Numbered from the stretch's first letter, positions 42,870 to 51,753 are shown. The stretch: DNA of 64,000 nucleotides from Lientehia hominis (GCF_021044755.1 NZ_JAJNOR010000001.1:310001-374000); one strand, 5' to 3'. Numbers and translations are program-made. Notes: generated from the sequence alone by a model not told the origin.

Positions 42870-43700
42870 TCAAACTGCCACCGGTATCCGTTCTTTAAAC
42901 GGATGATATTTATAATCCTTCAGTGAAAAACTGTCCACGGTAAACTGGTAAAAATCCGTAACAGTCTTGTCCATGACAAACTCCGGCGCCTCGTAAGGCT
43001 CCCTTTTTATGAGTTCCTCCACCATCGGAACATGCCGGTCGTAGATATGGGCATCTGCGATCACATGCACCAGCTCTCCCGGCTCAAGGCCTGATACTTG
43101 TGCAAACATACACAAAAGGACTGCATACTGACAAGTATTCCAGTTATTGGCCGTCAGCATGTCCTGGGAACGCTGATTTAAAATGCCGTTCAAGCGGTTT
43201 CCGGACACATTGAATGTCATGCTGTACGCGCACGGATACAGCATCATTTCATGAAGATCCTGATGGCTGAAAATGTTCGTCAGCATCCTGCGGCTGCTGG
43301 GATTATGCTTCAGATCATACAGCACCCTGTCTACCTGATCGAACATCCCTTCTTTATACTGATGCTTCACACCCAGCTGATATCCATAAGCCTTTCCTAT
43401 GGTCCCATTCTCGTCCGTCCAGGAATCCCAGACATGACTTCCAAGCTCCGCCACACGGTTAGATTTTTTCTGCCAGATCCAAAGAATCTCATCAATAGCT
43501 CCCTTGAACGCGCTCTTTCTGATGGTGATAATGGGAAACTCCTTTGACAGATCATATCGGTTTACCACACCGAATTTCTTAATGGTATGAGCGGGAGCTC
43601 CGTCTTCCCACCTGGGCCTGACATCATATTCCGTATCCCACACACCGTTTTTCAAAATATCCCTGCACGTCTCAATAAAAACCTTATCCGCATAGCTCAT
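42870..43700 (-). CDS. thyA: Thymidylate synthase (ThyA)
   Basis: Makes dTMP from dUMP with methylene-tetrahydrofolate. The 276-residue sequence has the nucleophilic Cys in MLYPCAYSMTF, then NQRSQDMLTANNWNTCQYA and HVIADAHIYDRH. In most ThyA proteins the Cys context is PPCH; here it is YPCA, and AYSMTF replaces the usual region, a divergent form also known to me from clostridial proteins. The ATG at 43700 has an AAGGAG ribosome site. It starts 22 bp after nrdD and is followed by dfr, so dNTP, dTMP and folate recycling are cotranscribed. Confidence 0.93.
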   Translation of the reverse strand: MSYADKVFIETCRDILKNGVWDTEYDVRPRWEDGAPAHTIKKFGVVNRYDLSKEFPIITIRKSAFKGAIDEILWIWQKKSNRVAELGSHVWDSWTDENGTIGKAYGYQLGVKHQYKEGMFDQVDRVLYDLKHNPSSRRMLTNIFSHQDLHEMMLYPCAYSMTFNVSGNRLNGILNQRSQDMLTANNWNTCQYAVLLCMFAQVSGLEPGELVHVIADAHIYDRHVPMVEELIKREPYEAPEFVMDKTVTDFYQFTVDSFSLKDYKYHPFKERIPVAV

Positions 43701-43722
43701 GATCTGCTCCTTCCCCCATCTC

Positions 43723-46101
43723 TCAGCGTGCTTCCACATACCTCCGGATATTGGATGCGTTTACATACTTCTCCGTTTCGCTTCCCTGAACCACGACCAG
43801 CGTCGGGGCCTGCATCACGCCGTACTGCGCCGCAAGATCCATACGTTCTTCCGCGTCTATGACCTCATATTCCTCATCCTTCAGGAATTCTTTAGCCAGT
43901 TTGCAGTTAGGGCAGGTCTTCGTCGTAAACAGGTACTTAAGGACTGCTTTCACCTGTCCTTCTGCTTCTTTTTTCTCACAGTTCTCCTGGCTGTAAGTCA
44001 CATTGCTTCCAGCTCCTTTTTTCATGCAGGAATTCACCGGATCATACACCTGGCGGTTCTTGTACTCCTGTGTCTTGCCTTCGTTCCAATTCTGCACCGG
44101 CCGGTAGTATCCCGTGATACGGCTGTACACTTCAGCCCGCTTTCCGCAGGTCGGACAGGTAAAATGTTCACCGGAGATATAGCCGTGCTCACTGCAGACA
44201 GAATAAGTAGGCGACATGGTATAATAAGGCAGACGGTAATTATCAGCAATCACACGCACCAGCTTCGCCGCCGCTTTCCAGTCTGGAAGCTTTTCGCCCA
44301 GAAACGCATGGAAAACCGTACCGGAAGTATATAAAGTCTGAAGTTCATCCTGAATATCCAAGGCGTCAAAAATATCCGCCGTATATTCCACCGGGAGATG
44401 AGAACTGTTGGTATAATAAGGAGTATCTCCCTCTTTCCCCGCTGTCCTGATATCCGGATACCGTTCTTTATCATGCTTGGCAAGACGGTATGTAGTGGAC
44501 TCCGCAGGCGTCGCCTCCAGATTATAAAGATCTCCATACATCTCCTGATAATCGGAAAGTCTCTCCCTCATGTGGTTCAGCACATCCTTGGTAAACTTCT
44601 GAGTCTTTTCATCCGTCATATCTCCGCCCAGCCACTTCGCATTCAGGCCTACTTCATTCATGCCGATCAGGCCGATCGTGGAGAAATGATTGTCAAAAGT
44701 TCCAAGATAGCGTTTGGTATAAGGATAAAGGCCTTCATCCAAAAGCTTTGTGATAACGCTCCTCTTAGTTTTAAGGGAACGGGCCGAAATGTCCATCATC
44801 CGGTCAAGTCTGGCATAAAAGTCTGTCTCGTCCTCCGCCAGATATGCGATCCTCGGCATATTGATGGTGACCACTCCAATGCTGCCTGTACTTTCTCCAG
44901 ATCCAAAGAATCCGCCTGTCTTTTTCCTGAGTTCTCTCAGATCCAGCCTCAGACGGCAGCACATACTGCGGACATCACTGGGTTCCATGTCACTGTTTAT
45001 ATAATTGGAAAAATACGGCGTCCCATACTTGGAAGTCATCTCAAACAGAAGACGGTTATTTTCCGTATCAGACCAGTCAAAATCATTAGTTATGGAATAA
45101 GTAGGAATCGGATACTGGAATCCGCGGCCGTTGGCATCCCCTTCGATCATGGTCTCAATGAAAGCCTTATTAACCATATCCATTTCTTTTTTGCAGTCTT
45201 TGTATTTGAAGTCCATCTCCCTGCCGCCGACAAGCGCCGGAAGCTCCGCCAGATCGGAAGGTACCGTCCAGTCCAATGTAATATTGGAAAAAGGCGCCTG
45301 GGTTCCCCATCTGCTTGGCGTATTGACTCCATAGATAAAGGACTCAATACATTTTTTCACTTCCCGGTAAGATAAATTGTCTGCCTTCACAAAGGGAGCC
45401 AAATATGTATCAAAGGAAGAAAACGCCTGGGCCCCTGCCCATTCATTCTGCATAATGCCCAGGAAATTCACCATCTGGTTGCAGAGCACGGACAGATGCT
45501 TGGCCGGAGACGATGTGATCTTTCCGTCAATTCCGCCCAGTCCATCCATGATCAGCTGTTTTAAAGACCATCCGGCACAATATCCAGTCAGCATGGAAAG
45601 GTCATGCAGATGGATATCCGCTCCTCTGTGAGCGTTTGCGACTTCTTCATCATATATTTCAGACAGCCAGTAATTCGCCGTAACGGCGCCTGAATTGCTA
45701 AGAATCAAGCCTCCTACGGAATATGTGACCGTAGAGTTTTCCTTCACTCTCCAGTCCTCAACCTTCACATAGCTGTTTACAACGTCGCTGTAATCCAGGA
45801 TTGTGGACTTCATGTTGCGGATCTTTTCCCGCTGCTTCCTGTACAAAATATAAGCTTTCGCCACATCCGTATAGCCGGCCTGCTCCAGAACATGCTCCAC
45901 ACTGTCCTGGATCTGCTCCACGGTCACACGGCCGTCTTCGATCTTATTCTGAAAATCCGCTGTCACTCGCAGGGACAGAAGCTCCAGGATCTCTTCCGTA
46001 TACATTTTATTTGTCGCCACAAATGCTTTGAGAACCGCGTCTTTTATTTTGTTCAGATTGAACTCCGCTATTTCTCCGTCTCGTTTAATTACGCTAAACA
46101 T
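43723..46101 (-). CDS. nrdD: Anaerobic (class III) ribonucleoside-triphosphate reductase with fused glutaredoxin-like domain
   Basis: Reduces ribonucleotides to deoxyribonucleotides without O2. The N-terminus is an ATP-cone allosteric domain (MFSVIKRDGEIAEFNLNKI). The catalytic barrel includes DIHLHDLSMLTGYCAGWSL. Near residue 660 are zinc-site Cys residues (CSEHGY and CPTCG) and the glycyl-radical motif SRITGYYRPVQNW. The last 75 residues are a separate redoxin domain (YLFTTKTCPNCKLAKEFL, with CPNC), so the enzyme probably takes electrons from a redoxin and not from formate. No nrdG activase gene is adjacent. Two NrdR boxes lie upstream of its promoter. Confidence 0.95.
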   Translation of the reverse strand: MFSVIKRDGEIAEFNLNKIKDAVLKAFVATNKMYTEEILELLSLRVTADFQNKIEDGRVTVEQIQDSVEHVLEQAGYTDVAKAYILYRKQREKIRNMKSTILDYSDVVNSYVKVEDWRVKENSTVTYSVGGLILSNSGAVTANYWLSEIYDEEVANAHRGADIHLHDLSMLTGYCAGWSLKQLIMDGLGGIDGKITSSPAKHLSVLCNQMVNFLGIMQNEWAGAQAFSSFDTYLAPFVKADNLSYREVKKCIESFIYGVNTPSRWGTQAPFSNITLDWTVPSDLAELPALVGGREMDFKYKDCKKEMDMVNKAFIETMIEGDANGRGFQYPIPTYSITNDFDWSDTENNRLLFEMTSKYGTPYFSNYINSDMEPSDVRSMCCRLRLDLRELRKKTGGFFGSGESTGSIGVVTINMPRIAYLAEDETDFYARLDRMMDISARSLKTKRSVITKLLDEGLYPYTKRYLGTFDNHFSTIGLIGMNEVGLNAKWLGGDMTDEKTQKFTKDVLNHMRERLSDYQEMYGDLYNLEATPAESTTYRLAKHDKERYPDIRTAGKEGDTPYYTNSSHLPVEYTADIFDALDIQDELQTLYTSGTVFHAFLGEKLPDWKAAAKLVRVIADNYRLPYYTMSPTYSVCSEHGYISGEHFTCPTCGKRAEVYSRITGYYRPVQNWNEGKTQEYKNRQVYDPVNSCMKKGAGSNVTYSQENCEKKEAEGQVKAVLKYLFTTKTCPNCKLAKEFLKDEEYEVIDAEERMDLAAQYGVMQAPTLVVVQGSETEKYVNASNIRRYVEAR

Positions 46102-46153
46102 ATAAATCCCCTTTCCGGCAAAACAAGGCTGGCTGCCTCAAGCCACATGATAG

Positions 46154-46182
46154 ATTATAACAAAGGCCATATATTCCGTCAA
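46154..46182 (-). promoter_or_regulatory. nrdD promoter
   Basis: On the minus strand: TTGACG (46182-46177), 17-bp spacer, TATAAT (46159-46154), about 52 bp upstream of the nrdD start. Confidence 0.88.
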
Positions 46183-46189
46183 TAGGCAA

Positions 46190-46236
46190 ACACAATATAT
46201 ATGTATTTTATTTTGTCCAAATACCACATCTAGTTT
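46190..46236 (-). promoter_or_regulatory. Tandem NrdR boxes upstream of nrdD
   Basis: Two 16-bp elements, forward strand ACACAATATATATGTA (46190-46205) and ATACCACATCTAGTTT (46221-46236), are 31 bp apart, an integral number of helical turns as known for NrdR sites. The first matches the NrdR consensus well in one half; the second is weaker (about 11 of 16). They lie directly upstream of the -35. Confidence 0.65.
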
Positions 46237-46247
46237 TCCAATATATG

Positions 46248-46283
46248 GAAAAAACCAGAGTTTCCGGTAATTCCGGGCTCTGG
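46248..46283 (-). terminator. Terminator after hflX
   Basis: On the minus strand the stem CCAGAG..CGG / CCG..CTCTGG is followed by TTTTTTCC, 17 bp after the hflX stop codon. Confidence 0.85.
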
Positions 46284-46300
46284 TCATCCAGAAAATAATC

Positions 46301-47536
46301 TTATATTTTTCCAATCAACTCTGCCGGCATATATGCCGTCACCGCAATGCCGTTTTCTTTATACTCCTCGGAAAGCAGCTGCCCATATTTTCGTATGAGC
46401 TGTATTTTACCAGCATCGCTGTAGGGGTAAAGCCGTTCCAGATATATCTTACTCTCCCGAAGGATCCTGGCCAAAAGCTCTTTGAGCTCCAGAAGGCCTG
46501 TACCGGTCTTTGCAGATATGCAAAGTGTTTCATCTGCCTGAAAATCCCGCAGGATAGGCAGCTCTTCCATCCGGTCAATCTTGTTGAACAGAGTGATGAC
46601 CGTCTTTCCCATGACCTCAAGGCTCTTTAAAGTTTCATAAACCGTATGCATCTGAATATCCATGTACGGGTTGGACGCATCCACCACATGAAGAATCATA
46701 TCCGCATATTTGGCTTCCTCCAGAGTACTTTTAAACGCTTCAACAAGATGATGGGGCAGCTTGCGGATAAACCCAACCGTATCCGTCAAAAGAACGGTCT
46801 CACCGTCCGGAAGGGGAAGCTCTCTCGTCGTGGGATCCAGGGTGGCAAACAGCTTGTCCTCGGACAGCACGTCCGCGTCAGTAAGCGTGTTGAGGAGCGT
46901 CGACTTTCCGGCATTGGTATAACCTACAATCGCAGCCACCGGCATATGGTTCCGTTCCCTCTGCTTCCTGGTCGTCTCCCTGTGCCGCTTCACATCCTCA
47001 AGTTCCGCCTTCAGCGCGGATATTCTCTGGTGAATCAGACGGCGGTCAACCTCCAGCTTTTTTTCTCCCGGCCCTCTGGTTCCAATGCCGCCGCCCAGCC
47101 GGGACAGCGAATTGCGGAGTCCTACCAGCCTGGCGGCCCGATAGCGGAGCTGCGCCAGCTCCACCTGAATCTTCCCCTCTCTGGTGGACGCCCTTGAAGC
47201 AAAGATATCCAGGATGACCAGAGTGCGGTCCATCACCTTTACATCCAGGAGACTTTCAAGGTTCCGAAGCTGCGCCGGAGAAAGCTCGTCATCGCAGACG
47301 ATCCCGGTGGCTCCTTCCGCATCCAGATAATCCTTCAGTTCGGAAATCTTCCCGGTACCCAGGTAAGTACCGGGATGCACCGCTTCCCGGTTCTGGATCA
47401 ATGTCCCCACCGAAACGGCTCCCGCCGTTTTCACCAACTCAGAGAGCTCTTTAAGAGACGCCTCGGTATCATCGCCGTCACTGGTGCTGACACCGACTAA
47501 AATCACGCGTTCTTCTATTTCTTTTATATCGATCAT
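46301..47536 (-). CDS. hflX: GTPase HflX
   Basis: Ribosome-binding GTPase that splits stalled or idle 70S ribosomes. The 411-residue sequence has the N-terminal HflX domain (TYLGTGKISELKDYL, VCDDELSPAQLRNLE, VMDRTLVILDIFASRA), the glycine-rich GGGIGTRGPGEKKLE, then the G domain with GYTNAGKST (G1), DTVGFIRKLPHHLVEAFKST (G3) and FNKIDRM (G4). It is followed by a good terminator. Upstream, a TPR lipoprotein gene ends 59 bp away on the same strand, so the genes may be cotranscribed. Confidence 0.96.
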   Translation of the reverse strand: MIDIKEIEERVILVGVSTSDGDDTEASLKELSELVKTAGAVSVGTLIQNREAVHPGTYLGTGKISELKDYLDAEGATGIVCDDELSPAQLRNLESLLDVKVMDRTLVILDIFASRASTREGKIQVELAQLRYRAARLVGLRNSLSRLGGGIGTRGPGEKKLEVDRRLIHQRISALKAELEDVKRHRETTRKQRERNHMPVAAIVGYTNAGKSTLLNTLTDADVLSEDKLFATLDPTTRELPLPDGETVLLTDTVGFIRKLPHHLVEAFKSTLEEAKYADMILHVVDASNPYMDIQMHTVYETLKSLEVMGKTVITLFNKIDRMEELPILRDFQADETLCISAKTGTGLLELKELLARILRESKIYLERLYPYSDAGKIQLIRKYGQLLSEEYKENGIAVTAYMPAELIGKI

Positions 47537-47595
47537 ATTCCCTCATATACGACATACCTAATTCCCCGTCCTGTCATTTCAGGGCCGGGCCGGCG

Positions 47596-48771
47596 TCACT
47601 GCTGCCTCGTTTCCAAAAAGGCGATCTCATGGTCAATCTTCTCATTGCTGCCATAGGTGTCCCGATAAGCAGTGAATTTCTGCAGGGCAGTCTGGAAATC
47701 ACCCAGGTATTCATAACAGGCCGCCTCCACATATGACAGCTCCTGCATAAGCGAACCGTCATTTTCAGAGATGCCCGACTGTGCGTCTGACAGTGCCTGC
47801 TGGTAATTTTCAAGACGCATCTGGCAGAGTGCCATCTGATAATACACAGATGATTTACTCGACGCGCCTGCCAGCGCCTGCTCAAATGCATGATTAGCCG
47901 ACTCGCCGTCTCCCAGTGCCTCGCAGGCCAGTCCCAAGTAAATCCAGGTATTTCCGTCCCGCTCTTCTTCCTTTACCTGCCCCAGCTCAGTCCTTGCCTC
48001 TTCGTAATTCCCAAGAAGATACTGAATCGCTCCCCTGTTTCTCTGCTCCTCCGCAGACTTTGCCTTAAAGCCCAGCGCCGTCTCCAGATAAGGAATCCCA
48101 TCTTCCGTGCGCCCGTTCTCCTCCAGCGTCAGATACATATCCACGTAGTAATCCATATCCGCGGGAGCCAGATCCATTACTTTATCGAAATCTGTTTTCG
48201 CATTGTCCAGATTTCCGGACGCTGCATAAGCCTTTCCTCTCAGAAAGTAATACTCCGGATTTTTCTCATCCATGGAGATCAGCGTACTATAATCCTCAAC
48301 TGCGGCTTCGTGGTTTCCGTTCCGGCTCTCCGCCTCAGCTTTATAAAGATAGATATCGGTACGAAGCTCCTCCTGATTTTTTTTCATCCCCAGAACATTT
48401 AATGCCGCTTCAAAATAATGGACGGCTTCTTCATAGTTTTCTTCCTGATAGCAGACGATTCCCATGGCCCGGTACACTCCAGGGTCTTCGGGAGCCAGAC
48501 TGATGCCATGGGTCAGAGAAACTCTCGCCCCGTCGTAATCTCCATCAGCCAGCTGCGCCATACCTTTATTGGTATAGTATTCTGCCCGCTCTCCATCTTT
48601 CTGGATGGCTTCTTCAAAGGATGCAATGGCCTCTTCATACTGTCCATCCCCATAAAGGGAAAGCCCTTTTTTATTCTCATCACTGCCTTTTCCGCCGGCA
48701 CAGGAGGCCAGAAGAAGGACACACAGGCAGGCCAGAAGGCCCGCCCGGATTTTTTTCCATCGTTCTTTCAT
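47596..48771 (-). CDS. TPR-repeat lipoprotein
   Basis: A 391-residue lipoprotein: signal peptide with LLACLCVLLLASC, lipidated Cys about residue 24. The mature part is a series of tetratricopeptide repeats, about nine to ten, for example YGDGQYEEAIASFEEAIQKD, LADGDYDGARVSLTHGISLA and YQEENYEEAVHYFEAAL. TPR proteins on the outer membrane face usually scaffold protein complexes. The partner is unknown. It is 9 bp downstream of the degV gene and upstream of hflX. Confidence 0.88.
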   Translation of the reverse strand: MKERWKKIRAGLLACLCVLLLASCAGGKGSDENKKGLSLYGDGQYEEAIASFEEAIQKDGERAEYYTNKGMAQLADGDYDGARVSLTHGISLAPEDPGVYRAMGIVCYQEENYEEAVHYFEAALNVLGMKKNQEELRTDIYLYKAEAESRNGNHEAAVEDYSTLISMDEKNPEYYFLRGKAYAASGNLDNAKTDFDKVMDLAPADMDYYVDMYLTLEENGRTEDGIPYLETALGFKAKSAEEQRNRGAIQYLLGNYEEARTELGQVKEEERDGNTWIYLGLACEALGDGESANHAFEQALAGASSKSSVYYQMALCQMRLENYQQALSDAQSGISENDGSLMQELSYVEAACYEYLGDFQTALQKFTAYRDTYGSNEKIDHEIAFLETRQQ

Positions 48772-48780
48772 AATTTCCTC

Positions 48781-49650
48781 TTACCGTTTATTTCCCATAT
48801 AGAAAAGCGCCATGGTGCCGGGACCGGAATGTGCACCGATAACGGCGCTGACATAGCTGATATAAAAATTCTTGGGGCCAAATTTTTCCTCAATCAGCTC
48901 CGCCACATATTTAGCATCCTCCAGGCAGTCTCCGTGGCTGATAAAGATATCTTCGTTCTCGTCTTCAAACCCTTTGATCGTCTTTTCCATATTGGATACC
49001 AGGGCCTGAAGGGACTTCTTCCGTCCCCTTACATTACACAAGGAAACGAGCTTGCCTTCATCATCCACATGGAGCACCGGCTTCACATTGATCAGGGTTC
49101 CCAGGACCGCCGTAGTCTTGGATACCCGGCCGCCTCTGTGAAGGTGGTGGAGGTCGTCCACAGTAAACTGGTGGCATACATTCAGCTTATGGTCCTCCAG
49201 CCACTTTGCCGCTTCCTCAAGGGATTTCCCCCCGTCTCTAAGTTTGAGCGCCTTATGTACGAAAAGGCCCTCTCCCATGGAAGCGCACAGAGAATCAATC
49301 ACGATGATCTTCCTGTCCGGAAACTCTTCCTTCAGATCGTTGGCTGCGATCACAGCATTCTGATAGCTGGCGCTGAGTCCGGATGAAAAAGCAAGATACA
49401 GAATATCTTTTCCTGCTTCCAAGTGCCTGCGCATGGCATTTCCCGCGTCTTCCGGATTTACTGCCATAGTGGTGGGCATGCTCCCCGCCCGCATCTTCTG
49501 ATAAAAATCCTGAATACTCAGCAGATGCTCTCCTCCATAAATAGTACCTTCCAGATTATAAAATAAATTCAGCACATCCAGATCGTGCTCCTTGATATAC
49601 TCCTCCGGCAGATCAGATGCCGAATCCGTCATAATTACATATTCGCTCAT
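48781..49650 (-). CDS. DegV family fatty-acid-binding protein
   Basis: A 289-residue protein of the DegV family, which binds fatty acids (FakB-type proteins present fatty acids to the FakA kinase). It starts YVIMTDSASDLPEEY and has YQKMRAGSMPTTMAVNPED, DILYLAFSSGLSASYQNA, VIDSLCASMGEGL, VDDLHHLHRGGRVSK and YVSAVIGAHSGPGTMALFY, all family blocks. No fakA-like gene is in the window. It is probably cotranscribed with the TPR lipoprotein gene downstream and the dut gene upstream (45 bp). Confidence 0.93.
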   Translation of the reverse strand: MSEYVIMTDSASDLPEEYIKEHDLDVLNLFYNLEGTIYGGEHLLSIQDFYQKMRAGSMPTTMAVNPEDAGNAMRRHLEAGKDILYLAFSSGLSASYQNAVIAANDLKEEFPDRKIIVIDSLCASMGEGLFVHKALKLRDGGKSLEEAAKWLEDHKLNVCHQFTVDDLHHLHRGGRVSKTTAVLGTLINVKPVLHVDDEGKLVSLCNVRGRKKSLQALVSNMEKTIKGFEDENEDIFISHGDCLEDAKYVAELIEEKFGPKNFYISYVSAVIGAHSGPGTMALFYMGNKR

Positions 49651-49695
49651 AGTCCTCTCCTTATCCTATTTCTATTTTAATCATCATCCCGCAGT

Positions 49696-50208
49696 TCATA
49701 CTCCGGTGCTTCCGAAACCGCCGTTCCTCACGGCTGCCGCATCGTCATCCTCTGTGATCCCAAATTCCATGAAAATCCCCTGGGCAAATCCGCTTCCTGC
49801 TTCCAGGCGGAGCTCCTTTCCCTCTCTGCTGTCATTGGTGATCTTAATGAATATGTGACCTTCATTCTCAGAATGATAATAATCACTGTCCACTATGCCG
49901 ACTGTGTTGTTCATCTGAAGCCTGTATTTAAAGCCAAGGCCGCTTCTCGGATAAATCTGAAGTACCCAGCCTTCTTCCATCGCAGCGCGGATCCCCGTCG
50001 GGATTTTGACAGACTCTCCCGGCTTCAGGCAGATGGGGACCGGAGTGATGAAATCATAGCCCGCCGATCCGGATGTAGCCCTCTTCGGCACCTCGGCCAT
50101 TTCATATGCCGCTTCACAGGACGCTCTCTCTTCTTGTCCGAAGGTATCCAGAAAATCCTTACTGAACTGGGACCTGCTGACCTTTTCAAACCGTGCAATC
50201 CGTTTCAT
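49696..50208 (-). CDS. dut: dUTP diphosphatase
   Basis: Hydrolyses dUTP to dUMP, keeping uracil out of DNA and supplying thymidylate synthase. All five trimeric dUTPase motifs are seen in 170 residues: SAGYDF, PRSGLGFK, NTVGIVDSDYY, GSGFAQGIF and RNGGFGSTG. The first 45 residues form an extra N-terminal segment (KRIARFEKVSRSQFSKDFLD). The ATG at 50208 has GGGG upstream; longer frames run into the promoter. It is followed by degV. Confidence 0.94.
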   Translation of the reverse strand: MKRIARFEKVSRSQFSKDFLDTFGQEERASCEAAYEMAEVPKRATSGSAGYDFITPVPICLKPGESVKIPTGIRAAMEEGWVLQIYPRSGLGFKYRLQMNNTVGIVDSDYYHSENEGHIFIKITNDSREGKELRLEAGSGFAQGIFMEFGITEDDDAAAVRNGGFGSTGV

Positions 50209-50240
50209 ATTATTTCCCCGCTTTTGTTTTTTACTCTTCC

Positions 50241-50268
50241 ATTGTACCATGGATTGTATCTGATGCAA
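50241..50268 (-). promoter_or_regulatory. dut promoter
   Basis: On the minus strand: TTGCAT (50268-50263), 16-bp spacer, TACAAT (50246-50241), about 33 bp upstream of the dut start codon. Confidence 0.7.
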
Positions 50269-50381
50269 CCCCATTTTTTCAATTTATAGAATCCAAATCT
50301 GGATTAAACACTTTGCATTCGGCATCACATAGCTTTCTTCATCATATATTGCGGTATCGAAAGCCCTGTTCCGCATGATTA

Positions 50382-51050
50382 TCACCATCCTAATGCTGAA
50401 ACCAGCTTTTTTGCCTTGGCAAGCCGTTCCTCAAACTGAATATAGAAATCTGCTTCCGTATCGTATGATTCCGCATAAAACAGATTCAGCATAAAAGTGT
50501 TTACATCCTTTTGAAGCGCTTCATCCCCGCTCCCGGCAAAATGCTCTTTCAGTTCCTTGAGAAAATTATGCCACTCCAGGATAAAACGCTCATACTGTCC
50601 GGCGTCCGGAATATCAATCCACTTCTTCACCTTTATTTTCGTCCGGATGGATTTCGGACATTGGCGGCTTTGTAAATAATACCGGAACGAATTTCCCTCA
50701 TAATATCTCCCCAGAGGAAAAATACGGCAGAGACCGGGACGGTAAGCATGGACGGAGCATCTGCCACGATCATTCAAAAAAACACAGCTCTCCTCCAGGC
50801 CTGTCATTTTAAGGTTCGGTAGGATGATTCCCTCCTCCACATGGAGCTCCGCGTTTTCCTCGAGCAGTTCTTTAAAGGTTGCAGAAAGGCCTTTTAAAAG
50901 GCGGTGTACATCCAGAGGATCCAGAATCACAGAGTTTCCCATACCCTGACAGCAGACGGAACACCCCGCGCATCCTCCGCAGTCGGCCTTTACCATGTCA
51001 TTTAATCCATATAACCGTTCTATTTCATCGATATGAACCTCTCTCTTCAT
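50382..51050 (-). CDS. YkgJ-family cysteine-cluster protein
   Basis: A 222-residue cytoplasmic protein with a dense Cys cluster: CGGCAGCSVCCQGMGN near residue 24, then ESCVFLNDRGRCSVHAYRPG and LCRIFPLG, the YkgJ (CxxCxxCC) zinc- or iron-chelating pattern. The function of the family is unknown. The ATG at 51050 has a strong GGAGG site; the longer open frame to 51155 runs into RNase P RNA and is ruled out. Its start lies 15 bp after the RNase P RNA terminator stem, so it may be expressed by read-through from the rnpB promoter. Confidence 0.88.
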   Translation of the reverse strand: MKREVHIDEIERLYGLNDMVKADCGGCAGCSVCCQGMGNSVILDPLDVHRLLKGLSATFKELLEENAELHVEEGIILPNLKMTGLEESCVFLNDRGRCSVHAYRPGLCRIFPLGRYYEGNSFRYYLQSRQCPKSIRTKIKVKKWIDIPDAGQYERFILEWHNFLKELKEHFAGSGDEALQKDVNTFMLNLFYAESYDTEADFYIQFEERLAKAKKLVSALGW

Positions 51051-51065
51051 ATTTCCTCCAAAGAA

Positions 51066-51088
51066 TTGAAAAACGGCCCAGCGGCCGT
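51066..51088 (-). terminator. Terminator after RNase P RNA
   Basis: On the minus strand ACGGCC / GGCCGT with a GCTG loop is followed by TTTTTC. Confidence 0.75.
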
Positions 51089-51115
51089 TCACGGGACATT
51101 CCCTTGTTTTCAATA

Positions 51116-51460
51116 TGAGCAGGACTATAAGCCGGGTTCTGTCGCGAATGGTCATCTATCTAGGCCTGCCGTCACCGGAAGGCTCAAGCAACCTACCCGA
51201 AAGCAGACGGGCCGTCTTATGCTTTCTGTTCGGTCTTGCTTCGGATGGGGTTTACATATGCCTCCCCTGTTACCAGGAGAGCGGTAGTCTCTTACACTGC
51301 CCTTCCAACCTTACCGGTTCAAAGCCGGCGGTATATTTCTGTTGCACTATCCTTGGAGTCGCCTCCACCGGATGTTATCCGGCATCCTGCCCTGTGAAGC
51401 CCGGACTTTCCTCGCCTGCCGCTTTTCAGCACTGCAGCCGCGACCATTCATCCTGCTCTG
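51116..51460 (-). ncRNA. rnpB: RNase P RNA (bacterial class A-like)
   Basis: Catalytic RNA that trims the 5' end of tRNA precursors. The closing helix is GAGCAGGA (5', 51458-51451) with TCCTGCTC (3', near 51117-51124). The conserved core GAGGAAAGTCCGGGC follows about 45 bases from the 5' end, and ACAGAACCCGGCTTATAG near the 3' end completes P4. The region also holds GGTAAGGTTGGAAGGGCAGTG-like J segments (GGTAAGGTT, AGGGCAGTG). Transcription should start at about 51459 from a TTGAAT/TATGAT promoter, matching the predicted 5' end. The length of about 345 bases is typical. Confidence 0.95.
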
Positions 51461-51464
51461 TGGT

Positions 51465-51493
51465 ATCATAACACAAGCCGTTCAGAAATTCAA
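51465..51493 (-). promoter_or_regulatory. rnpB promoter
   Basis: On the minus strand: TTGAAT (51493-51488), 17-bp spacer, TATGAT (51470-51465). The predicted start (about 51459) coincides with the 5' end of the RNase P closing helix. Confidence 0.85.
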
Positions 51494-51542
51494 GAAAAAA
51501 CAAACGAAAACCATTGGAGCGGCCCCTGCACCGCCAGTACTA

Positions 51543-51558
51543 TGCCCTGCACAGGGCA
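51543..51558. repeat. 16-bp palindrome upstream of the small peptide gene
   Basis: TGCCCTG-CA-CAGGGCA is an inverted repeat with 7-bp arms, 28 bp before the TTGACA of the small membrane peptide gene and about 50 bp behind the rnpB -35. It may be an operator. No repressor is identified. Confidence 0.4.
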
Positions 51559-51585
51559 ATGCAAGGTATAAACTTTAACGGTATC

Positions 51586-51618
51586 TTGACATCCATCCAT
51601 CCCCGATTGTGATATAGT
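51586..51618 (+). promoter_or_regulatory. Promoter region of the 36-residue peptide gene
   Basis: A perfect -35 TTGACA (51586-51591) is present. The best -10 hexamer is TATAGT (51613-51618), but that gives a 21-bp spacer; TGATAT at 18 bp is a weaker match. The promoter may be regulated or use a non-standard spacing. Confidence 0.5.
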
Positions 51619-51642
51619 ATTAGTAGGAAGGAAGGTGATTAT

Positions 51643-51753
51643 ATGATGTGCACGATACTTGTAGGACTTGTTTTTATCACGGTTACTGTGAAGATGGGGC
51701 TTCCATTGTTCTTGTACCTGAAAGATATGAATAAGGACGGCACACCTTTATGA
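51643..51753 (+). CDS. 36-residue small membrane peptide
   Basis: A short gene with every expression signal: TTGACA promoter, a purine-rich AGGAAGGAAGG ribosome site 8 bases before the ATG, and a terminator 55 bp after the stop. The peptide begins MMCTILVGLVFITVTVKM, one hydrophobic helix of about 16 residues, followed by GLPLFLYL, hydrophobic again, and a charged tail KDMNKDGTPL. I do not recognise a family. Some type I toxins and small regulators of membrane enzymes have this design, but no antisense RNA is obvious. It is flanked by rnpB and the nucleoside kinase gene. Confidence 0.6.
   Translation: MMCTILVGLVFITVTVKMGLPLFLYLKDMNKDGTPL

Noticed and set aside
50279..50377. A 32-codon minus-strand frame upstream of dut with a GGTGAT ribosome site
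   Set aside because: It overlaps the dut promoter region, has no promoter of its own that I can see, and no recognisable sequence. Not enough support.
51051..51155. Longer N-terminus of the YkgJ-family protein
   Set aside because: It runs through the RNase P RNA terminator and 3' end; the ATG at 51050 has a strong ribosome site.
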